Part shown: positions 45,828 through 55,506 of the stretch, one piece after another
How the letters are laid out: every line of letters begins with the position of its first letter
Position numbering within the stretch: position 1 is the first letter of the stretch
NCBI GenBank assembly: GCA_013339895.1
Contig: JABACO010000004.1
Location: forward strand, 9,883,014-9,947,013
Source of the DNA: Ephydatia muelleri
Lineage: Eukaryota > Porifera > Demospongiae > Spongillida > Spongillidae
Reading direction: 5' to 3'
Length of the DNA: 64,000 nt
The notes under the pieces: generated by a model
The model's input: the letters and a program-made list of their open reading frames with translations, nothing else
Told to the model about the DNA's origin: nothing
The model's database searches: none
Program-made: the position numbers and the translations under genes

Positions 45828-48006
45828 TGCTCAGCTACTTCCTTCACACATCACATGTCAGTTGTGTTCCAAGCCCTACAATAAACCCAGAATTCTTCCA
45901 TGCCTCCACACTTTCTGTGGGCAGTGTCTACATAAGGAGATAGAGAGGATCGGGAGCAAGCAGAACATGGAGTGTCCTACCTGTCAGAGAAGTATCATCA
46001 TACCAGAGGGCGGAGTCAATGCTATACCTCAGAACCTCCATCTTGGCTTTGAAGTGGAGGTGGCTGGGTACATGTCCAAGATTGGCAGTGATGGTGAAAA
46101 GTCATGTGATGCTTGCATTGATGGAAGCATGGGGCCTGCAGTGGTGTTCTGTTGCACATGTCATTATCTTCTTTGCAAACCATGCCATGACTACCACAAG
46201 CGTAATAAGATATCGTACCAGCATCAGACAGTTGGACTAGACAAGGATTCCCTGAAACTACTTCCATCCATGATGAAACCAACTGAACATCACTGTTCCA
46301 AACCTCACCATGAGAAAGAAGAGTTGAAACTTTACTGTGAGACTTGCCAATTTGTGGTCAGCAGAGATGTCCTCCACAAGGACCACATAATAGCTGAGAT
46401 GTGCAATATTGCAAAGGTCCACAGAGATGCCATGAGGGAGGCACTCATGTGTGCTCAAGAAGTGACCTCAAAGCTGACCAGAGCCATTGATGCCAATGAC
46501 AAGATGGTAGAACAGGTTGAGATTTCTACAAAGAATGCCACACTGATCATATCCCAATATGTCAAACAGCTCCATCAAGCCATTGAGGAAAGAAAGAAGA
46601 CACTGTTGTCAGAGATGGAGGCAATTTCACTTTCCAAGAAGACAGCTCTGACCCTCCAGAAGGAACAGTTGATGAAGATGCAAGATGAGATTGGTCGCTA
46701 CACTGAAATGACATCCTTCATCCTTCAGACTCACACTGACCACGAGATGGTAGCACTTGGAGATCTGCTACCCACTGAACTGAAGGCCACACTGAAGAAG
46801 GTTGAGAATGTGTCTCTCACTCCAAATCAGTCTAGTGACATACATGTGTCCCTACACACTGATTCTCTTATTAAGGCTCTCTCCATATTTGGTCATGTAA
46901 TGGACACATCTCTATCACAAAACACATGGTCTTCTGAGTCGGTGGCCAAGGTGAAGGAAAAGCATTGTGTTAAAGTGGAGACCATGACCTCAAAAGGAGA
47001 GAGGTACCCATATGGTGGTCTACAGGTGAAGGCTGAGCTGAGGTCCAAGTCACATGATGGAGCAGTTGTCCCAGAAGAGGTGGAGGACCATGGGGATGGT
47101 ACCTACACCATCACCCTCATACCTCAGACTGCTGGTCCTCACCAGCTCCTCATCACAATGGATGGGCAACATATACAGAATAGTCCTTGTGACCTTCATG
47201 TGGGAAGAGAATACAGCACCTTATGTAACCCAGATCAAGTGATCAATTGTAGTGGTGGTCCATCAGGTATTGCCATCCATGACAGTGGAGACATCTATGT
47301 ATCCTGTTGGAGAGATAACAGTATTCATGTGTTTGACCAAGCTGGCCAGCAGAAGAGAACCATAGGTAGTAGTGGGAGTGGTGATGGTCAGTTCAATCAG
47401 CCACATGGCTTATTCATCAAGGGAGATGAGATGTATGTTGCTGATTGTGGCAATCATCGCATTCAGAAGTTGACAACAGGAGGACAGTTCCTGCGAAAGT
47501 TTGGCAATCATGGATCAGGTCAGGAACAGTTTAGTGATCCAATATCAGTTATTGTTGACCAAAGAGATAGGATGATTGTTTCTGATCATTACAATCACAG
47601 AGTAGTGATATTGGATCAAGCTGGCACCTGGCTATTGACCATCAATGGCAGTGTCACTGGTAGTCATGGTTTCCAGCATCCTTATGGCCTTGCCTTGGAC
47701 CATGTAGGGAACATTCATGTTGCAGCCTATGGTTCTAACTGCATCAAAGTCTTCACACCTGAGGGGACCTATGTCAGATCATATGGGGCTGTAAAGGGTC
47801 CATCTGAAATAGCGATTGATGAAGAAGGTTACAGCTTTGTGAACGAAATGAAAGGTATGTGTCTTTCCATTTTTAATCCTCAAGGAAACAAGATCCACAC
47901 AGTTGGCAATCTCAATCAACCTCGAGATGTTATTCTAGATCCTAAGAGTGATAGTCTGTATGTAGCAAACTGTGGTACCAACACTTTATTGAAGTATTTG
48001 GTGTAG
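45828..48006 (+). CDS. TRIM-NHL protein copy 2 (RING, B-boxes, coiled coil, filamin, NHL)
   Basis: One open exon after acceptor TTCCTCAG, about 725 residues to TAG. The RING C3HC4 (CQLC, CLHTFCGQC, CPTC) is at about residues 10-60. B-box 1 (CDAC ... CCTCHYLLCKPC) and B-box 2 (CSKPHHEKEELKLYCETC) follow. The coiled coil is at about 195-330, with TLLSEMEAISLSKKTALTL. The filamin Ig domain has EVEDHGDGTYTI at about 415. Six NHL repeats run from about 465 to the end (for example FNQPHGLFIKGDEMYVADCG), enough for a closed six-blade propeller. The architecture matches the TRIM2/3/71 class: cytoplasmic, RING-dependent ubiquitin ligase-like, with the NHL domain binding RNA or protein partners. There is no in-frame ATG before the RING and a stop lies just upstream, so a 5' exon carrying the start must exist or has been lost. 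It faces a kinase remnant tail to tail. Confidence 0.85.
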
Positions 48007-48009
48007 TTT

Positions 48010-48775
48010 GATGTAATGTATTTTTATGTCTAATTTTTAGTTATCAATTAACTCCATAATATTTCAATACATCACAACCATCACACTAGCGCCACCACGA
48101 CATCATCCTCAGGACATAATGACAGATTGGGCATAATCAAAAACAAACCTCTTAACAATAATGACTCATGTATTTAGAGATTCAGTTCTAAATCCTCTCT
48201 ACCTTATAGAACAGCTGGCCAGTGTCACAGGTAGGAAGCAAGGTGTGGCACACCTCGTGCCAACAATGGAACAGTCTACACTATATGCACAGATTCACAA
48301 CTGCACAGACACATATGAGGTAATCACTTCATCCCAAAAGACATTCTACAAGACCTTTGCACCAAAATCTATCAGCTTGCTGCAGCTCAAAATAATTGTG
48401 TGGCAGCTTCATCTGTGGCTATGTCACCTGCATAGCATCTAGTACACCTGACAGTACATGCAGCATGCACAGTGGTGTACTGTGATACACTGAGAGGCTT
48501 CATATGTATCGTTCTGGAATAGTGAATTCAAGGGAATGATGATCATGAAATTTAATTACACTCTTAGGTTGTTGCATCAAAGATACATTATATCGTGCAT
48601 CACATCAGTGGCCCTTCTGGCCATCAGATTTGCTCACACTAGTGGCAACATGCAATCATTGTGTCTATCAGATGTGGGCTACAAAGGAACAATTCACAGA
48701 AACAGCAGAAATAAAAATGAGAGTAAAACAGACCATATAAATGCCTCACTCCTAAAATTCGTATTTTTTGCATTG
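48010..48775. other. convergent intergenic region
   Basis: Downstream of TRIM-NHL copy 2; short frames only (48161-48442, 48536-48820), none recognisable. Confidence 0.4.
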
Positions 48776-49563
48776 TCACACAAGCAGCTCAGTTTCAGTT
48801 CTTTCTGTGAAGGTATCTAGTACAACATTGCCTCTCTCTTCACTGATGGACATTTCTGATTTGGTTGTGCACTCTTTCATGATCTCCTCTATCTGGGCCA
48901 GCTCCTTCTGCTGTGGCGACTGGTGGCGACACCTCCTCACTGCTCCCAGCCACCCTGAGGTCAAAGGTGAGGTAGTCATCACACGCCTTAGGGGTCTGTA
49001 CGTAAACATTGGAGCCCTTCAGCTCCACCCCAGTGTCCTCCTCTGGTGGTACAGCATTGGATGGCATGGTCAGTGGTGCAGGGGTGGTCTGGCCCTGTGC
49101 CACAGGGGACTGCTCGCTTCTCTCCTCCTACTCCTCATCTTCTTCCTGGCATGCCCCTGCCTCTGCAGGGAGGTGGGCGTGGTAGTAAGGCATGGCCACG
49201 TTGATGCTGAATGGATGTAAGGATTGTTTTCCTGCGAGGGAAGCATGGCATCAAATTTGGCAATTTATAAGATGAGATACTTACATTACTTCTGAGCAAT
49301 TGTCAGGTTTCTCCAATCGTATCCCATTTGTGACATGGTTAGTTAGATCAGCATTAGAAATGGAAGGATACGATGAACTCAAATGGCCATCCATTTCCAT
49401 GGCAACCTTCCCCTAGTTGTCTTCACATACATGTCATTGTTGGTTAATGTCACACGGGATAGCCCAAAGTAATATATCTTCAAATTCTTGTATTCTCCAA
49501 AGAGCACATTTCGGCATGCAAGATCGCAATGCACAATACCATGCTGCCGAGAGGACGCGGTAT
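48776..49563 (-). pseudogene. receptor tyrosine kinase fragment (C-lobe and tail)
   Basis: Minus-strand order: catalytic loop HCDLACRNVLFGEY (Arg of HRD is Cys), then YFGLS in place of DFGLS, then LPWKWMAI and a stop (about 49390). Next, fused without the expected intron, PSISNADL ... EKPDNCSEV (about 49370-49280). Then the cytoplasmic tail (49240-48776) with a frame break, including NVYVQTP and DDYLTF tyrosine motifs. It is very similar in sequence to 34.8-35.4 kb of the other pseudogene, so the two duplicated recently. A deletion removed the end of the C-lobe exon and its intron. Confidence 0.75.
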
Positions 49564-49942
49564 CGCAGGGGTCACCGAACTACAACTACCACCCAAAGGT
49601 ATGTCATGGCATGTTGTATTGCACTAGCATTAATAAGCTATAGGAAGATGTGCATGTAACATGTGTACAGCACGCATGTAAGGGATCTGCACAAAACCAT
49701 TCACTTCACATGTAAAGCATGCATGGTGACCCAACTGTTGTGTACCTCCTTTGTGACTTGTCTATTGAATATTGGGGTGTCATCCTTAATCTGATGTACA
49801 AAAAGGCTTCCTTATCTGATGTAAAAAAGGCTACTTTTGACACAATGGCAGCCCGTGAGCACTGAAAATTACTGCAACCTCTACCTTCTCCCATATAGCT
49901 ACTCCTTGTATGAACCCAAATCTCATGCACTAATGGAGTATA

Positions 49943-50569
49943 ATGGTGGCCTTGAAAAAAGCTATTCTTAGGGATAGTGAGCTTCTAAGTGAAGTAAATG
50001 ATGCCTTTTGTAAGTCTCATCCATTGCTAGCTCAAAAGGTTGTTACAAGATCTGCCTGTGCAGCAGTAAGTAAGATTGGTGCAGATGCATTTGTTTCTAA
50101 AGCACTGAGTGTACGAAGAGCAAAAGCAGGGTCATTGTTAAAATCGATCCGAGAAGTTAATGCATTGAAATTAGAAGAAAATGATATTTTAGTTGGGCAT
50201 GGGTACCATACTGCTGGCTCTCTGACCCCGCGGCCGCTAGATGCCGTGCTGCCCCCCTACCGTCCACCACCAGCAGTAGCAGCAGAGCTGCCCCCACTGC
50301 CAGCAGCAGCAGAGCTGCCCCCACCCCCACTAGCAGCTGCAGCACTGTCCCCACCGCCACCAGCAGCAGCAGGAGCACCGCTACCTGCACCAGCCCCACC
50401 ACCGGCACCAGTATTGGCACCAGTGCCCCACCACCACTTCGCCTGCTGCCACCCTGGCCGCTGCCACCACTACCCGCATGGCTCCCATGGCCGGAACCAG
50501 GCTGCTGAGATCAGAGACAAGGCTGGGGGGGAGGAAGAGGACAAGGCAGGGGAACCGTACAGTACATAA
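49943..50569 (+). CDS. orphan 208-residue protein, Pro/Ala-rich
   Basis: ATG at 49943 in a TATAATGG context. Residues 1-90 are ordinary in composition and helix-prone (DSELLSEVNDAF, KIGADAFVSKALSVRRAKAG, LLKSIREVNALKLEENDIL). Residues 95-160 are Pro/Ala repeats from a CCNCCAGCAG-type microsatellite. A His/Cys-rich patch and an acidic-basic tail follow. No domain is recognised. It could be the 3' exon of a larger gene or a repeat-derived frame. Confidence 0.35.
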   Translation: MVALKKAILRDSELLSEVNDAFCKSHPLLAQKVVTRSACAAVSKIGADAFVSKALSVRRAKAGSLLKSIREVNALKLEENDILVGHGYHTAGSLTPRPLDAVLPPYRPPPAVAAELPPLPAAAELPPPPLAAAALSPPPPAAAGAPLPAPAPPPAPVLAPVPHHHFACCHPGRCHHYPHGSHGRNQAAEIRDKAGGEEEDKAGEPYST

Positions 50570-50692
50570 AAAACTCATATACTTATAATTTCAATTATTT
50601 CAATTTTGTAACCTCCCTCCCTTCAAAAATTGAATTTGTGACCACATACTGTATAAAGACGCGCTACTACGACAGAGGAAAAAACTTATGAA

Positions 50693-50925
50693 ACAAGTAA
50701 ATAAAAACATTCTCTAACGAGAAAGTTGTTGGTATATAGGATTGACCAATGGTGGTGTAAAAAGCACAGAAACAAGAGTGACAGAAATTTGACTGGAAAA
50801 TTGAAATAGGCCTATATTTAGCACACTGCCGTTATAACAGTACATGCCTGAGTAATGGACTAAATATAGGCCTATATAAATTTTCCAGTCAAATCTCTGT
50901 GATAACTTCTCGACATGTTTTACAA
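50693..50925. mobile_element. second copy of the foldback element family
   Basis: Shares the outer arm with 38316-38597 (ACAAGTAAATAAAAACATTC, CGAGAAAGTTG, TGGTGGTGTAAAAAGCA) but has a different inner arm. About 45 bp around TTTGACTGGAAAATT and AGGCCTATATTTAG are inverted on the two sides of a 36-bp loop. The right outer arm is lost. Confidence 0.7.
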
Positions 50926-52934
50926 TTGGCGTATACAGTCAATGGATAGGACATTCAATAACCATAGCCATGAAAGTGGCCAACTGCTGCAAAATTGCTT
51001 CAGATTGCTTAGCTCGCTCAACTTTGTACAGCTGAACCTTTAAAACTCTTGGCTGTACATAGAGAAGCTAGATTGGCTCTCTAGTTGTAGATCTAGCCGG
51101 GGTGTGGCATAGCTCTTCCAACCGAAATTCCAAATCCCTACTGTAGCATGCAGGTCAGGTGGACAGACCTATTTAAGTATTATGTGAGCGCATTAGCTTG
51201 TAGATGATTATTTTAACTTAACTTTCAAATATGCAGTTATAAGAGTGTTTGGGTTGTTTCTCTGACTCTACCCGATGCAAGATATTGATGATGGTGAGTG
51301 TTGACAGAGTCTAGGGATCTAGGTAGAGTGTGGCCCCATGTGCCAAGAGGGGTGTTCCATTTTCTTGTGGAGATTAGGCAGTACAAGCATGGATGCAATC
51401 CTGTCCTATATAACAGATCGCAATGGAGCTAATAATGATTTACTGTTCACCTATCACAAACTCCAGAGATTGATATATCTTGGAAATCTCATTGTCTATA
51501 TACTGCTTGTGCTACTTGTGTCACATGTGAGTATCACATTGTAAAATAAGGTTCACACCCAAGTCACCCGTTGTTGGTGTTTTACTTGCACCTTGTATCA
51601 CGCAAGGGCTATGTGCAAGTTGGTGTAGCTATCATCAGCCTCAAAACATGCACACAGGTGTTGTTCCTTGAGTTGGGAGCAGCAGCATCACTATCTGGAA
51701 GTACATCTTGAGCGTTCCTCCTCCTTTGCACCCTCCCAATTTTATTCAGATCTCCCTAGCTGGTATAAAGGGTCACATGGTTTATGGTAATCAATCAGTA
51801 ATTATACCTCCTTCAACAGCTCAACAATTTTGAGGATCATGTCCGGAATGAAAATCAGAGGGGCTCATCGAAGCTTCTCTCCACCAGAAGGAAATGGAGC
51901 AAGTTCTCTATTTAGGTTGTCTCCTACAGCCTCCCTAGAGGCATGGTGCATTCTCTTCTCAATGCTAGGGCACTGCTTGATGTTTTCAGCCACTAGGGAA
52001 GACATTTACATCTCATTTGCCAGCTATGGTGGTATCACTGCAATTCTTTATACCTCCTAGGCACTCGTATCTTGTTACAGGGTATTGTATGGCCTGATTT
52101 AATGGCTAATCTTCCTCTGCTGATCTAATTGTTTTCTCAGCAGGCCAGCCCCTTTTAGCAAGGCCCTCCCTCTGCTGCTTACCTCCTAGCGAAAGCACTT
52201 CTGTAATGCAGGGCTCTCCATGCATAAATAACAACCCTTCGAATGACCTGCAACTTCTTGACTTGATGGCCGGTTCTTGGAACACACAGCTGTGATTGAT
52301 TTGTGAGGGTTTGTAATGCACATGCATGTCATTGGCTAGTCAGAGTGGTCAGAGCAAATTGTTGACATTGAATACAAATGCAAGCAATTACACTTTGAAA
52401 CGTTTCTATGCCTCCATATGTATATGTTAAATAGTTTAGTCAAGTTATGCTCAATCCTTGCAACACTGCATGGTTGGTCTAATACACCAACTGGATTCAA
52501 ATTGGTCAGAATGCTTGAATCAGTTTTTAATCCGTGATACCAACCTGATTTTATAGTGGGTCATGGATTCAAACCATTATCTTTATTCACACGAAAATAT
52601 GAATTTCAGTAGCGCTTCGTGAAAGTATTATCACCACAAGACCATATTTATGTGATGTGGAGGAGGAGCTTGCTGTTGCTGTGCTCTAGGGATAGCCTGG
52701 ATGGAGACAAGCACAACATTACCCACAACAAAAGGTTATCGCAAGTAACAGTATGAGATGTTGTACGCAATGTGTTAAGGGGATGAGTGGCCATGTGCAT
52801 TGTACTGCATGTCTATAATTGTCACTTCTATCACTGGTTTCAAAAAAAGCACGTTCATTCCGGTTCCTCATATTTCCACATAACCGCCCTGTCTCATATC
52901 TTCATTGGTGAAGTGCATCCGCCACCAACCCCAA
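50926..52934. other. no recognisable gene
   Basis: Low gene content; scattered frames up to 76 residues (51338, 51830, 52106) without domains. No RNA gene recognised. Confidence 0.4.
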
Positions 52935-53150
52935 TTATTTTACCATGCAATCAACACCCTACCAGAATATATTGTAAGATCTTCCCAATGAAATAAAAAG
53001 CAAGATGTTATAAGATCTAATTTAACATTCTTTGAGGCACAAGAAATGGTAATTTGGACCAACATCTTATTAAGGTCCTAAATTGTTCCCATAACGATTC
53101 CTATCAGGTTTTTCATAATTCTGAAGCAATTGGTCAATTAAGACTCCTGC
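52935..53150. repeat. dispersed repeat copy C (partial)
   Basis: ATTATTTTACCA, GTAAGATCTTCCC, TGAAATAAAAAGCAAG, ATAAGATCTAAT and CCTATCAGGTTTTTCAT match copy B at 39155-39360 in the same order. Confidence 0.7.
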
Positions 53151-53418
53151 ACATTGGATAGCACCACTAACAAGGGGCATGTGATCAAAGTTGACCAGCT
53201 ATCGTAAATGCAATGTTAAGGTGTAGAACAGCATTGGTGTAACCTCGATTAATGGACAGTACTGTTAAATGGAACCTTGCACATTGCAAATTATACTAGT
53301 ATAATAATGTAATAGCTCATGACAAACAAAGAGTTGACACAAACTCATATTATATATTCATACACATACACTGTAGATACATGTAAACTGCATGCGGGGT
53401 AAGTGGGGCATGCGCACA
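53151..53418. other. 3' flank of the receptor kinase gene
   Basis: AT-rich sequence. The kinase 3' UTR (minus strand) presumably lies here. Confidence 0.4.
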
Positions 53419-55456
53419 CTACAATTCAGTCTCCTGTTCACTGTGAGTGCTGCTCAATTCAGGTGCTGAAGGTGGAGGTGAGTGTGGACAGTCAATGTAG
53501 GAGTTATTGCTCCCCATTCTGGCCAGACGCACACCACGGCCGGCCGGATCCATCCATCTCTGATCCAGGTCAGTAGGTGCGGTGGTACTTGAAGCTGAGT
53601 TCCTCTCTGGCGATTTGACTGCAAGCGGTTGTGTGCTAGTCTTAGACAATGTAACGGGTGCCAAGTACATCTTATTGGGGTCATCGTCCTCCTCTATGCC
53701 ATCAGGGACGTACACGTATTGGTTAGTGTCCAGTGTCAGGTCGATGTAGGGCTGGTCACGCTCAGAGGCTGAGAGCTGGAGCATTAGCTCAAACTTGGAT
53801 TTGAGGTGAGAGAATGATGGTCTTGCGCGAAGATCACCTGACCAGCACTCCAGCATGATTATGTACCTAAAGGCCAAAACACAAAGCTAAATGCATTGCT
53901 ACACAGTACTCCAATTTCCTGATGGGAACAACAGATGCATGTGCAGGTCAATGTGAATAGTTTATGGTGCAATCAGGGCACAAGCTGAGAACACACCCAT
54001 AAACCGTACATGGTGTCACTGGCCCAGTTACATAAGATACTTACACTTCGTGGGAGCAGTTTTCTGGTTTCTCCATTCTGTACCCAATCTTCAGCGTTTT
54101 GAGGAGGTCATCATTGGATATTGATGGATAAGGAAACCCCCCTGCAATGACAAAGTATTACAAGGACTTTTTAAAATTGATACTACATGTGTCAGCTGTA
54201 CATATATGTAATTAGCCATACCAAAAGTGCTTATTTCCCACAGGGTGATTCCAAATGACCAAACGTCAGAGTATGTTGTGAAGATCCTTCTCTCCAGGGA
54301 CTCTAAGGCCATCCATCTCCATGGCAACTTCCTCTTCCCCTTCACCTCGTACACCTCCTCTACCTCCCTAGACAGTCCCAAAATCCGTTATCTTCAGAGT
54401 CTTAGTTCTCTCCAATCAGAATGTTACGACAGGCAAGGTCACGATGGACAATATTCAGACTTGCCAAATGTTGCTAAAAAATTAGCACAAGTGTGAAAGA
54501 AAACCAGAAATAAATCAATAAATAAATAACTGGAACTGGTTCACTATCACACATCACTGGCCACATACATGTAACCAACCAGCTCCAAAACCATGTGCTA
54601 AGTCATTACACTCTTCTATTAGAGAGTCCACATAACCAATGCAATGTGTACAGAAGTGATGGGGCATCCACTACAGCACACATCCCAATGCAATGTGTAC
54701 AGAAGTGATGGGGCATCCACTACAGCACACATCCCAATGCAATGTGTACAGAAGTGATGGGGCATCCACTACAGCACACATCCCAATGCAATGTGTACAG
54801 AAGTGATGGGGCATCCACTACAGCACACATCCTCACCCCACCCCATCAGCAGCTCAAGTGGTAGGGGATATCCCCCTCCCCCATATGTCCTCACCATCCC
54901 ATCAGCAATCTGGTAGGCAAAGGCTATGAGATCATTCTCCTTCAGGGGCCCCAGGCCATCTTCTTCAGGATCCAGGTGGGAGTACTCGCTCCCTGGTTCC
55001 TGCCAAATTGGTGCGTAGCCATATCAAATGAGCAATCAAAAACACACATAGACACAAAAGCACAAATACAAGTGCAAACACACACACGTACATACAAGCG
55101 CAATGTTGTATACACACTACATGCATGCAAAAAACCAGAATTGGACACACAAAAAACACCATTTTGCAAGTCTCCATCGATCCACTTACAAGGTAAGGTG
55201 CTGCATCATCCATCGAGGAATCATCTGTCCTTCTCACATTGCTGCCATTGATGTTGACTGTCACTCTTGATGCTTCAGATGCTTTCGGAGTCCCCTGCGT
55301 GCAAGACACAATGGCATCACACTGGTCTCCTCATCCCCAGCACCCTCTACTTATAAGGACAAAAAAAAACACCCAGTCACATATTTCGTCCATTTCGTCA
55401 GACATAGTGTAATGAATGCTACCAACATGTCACACTGCTGGGGATATACCTGCTTG

Positions 55457-55506
<50 letters not shown>

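Noticed and set aside
48768-49220. Plus-strand 150-residue frame
   Set aside because: It is the opposite-strand shadow of the kinase cytoplasmic tail; the minus reading carries the homology.
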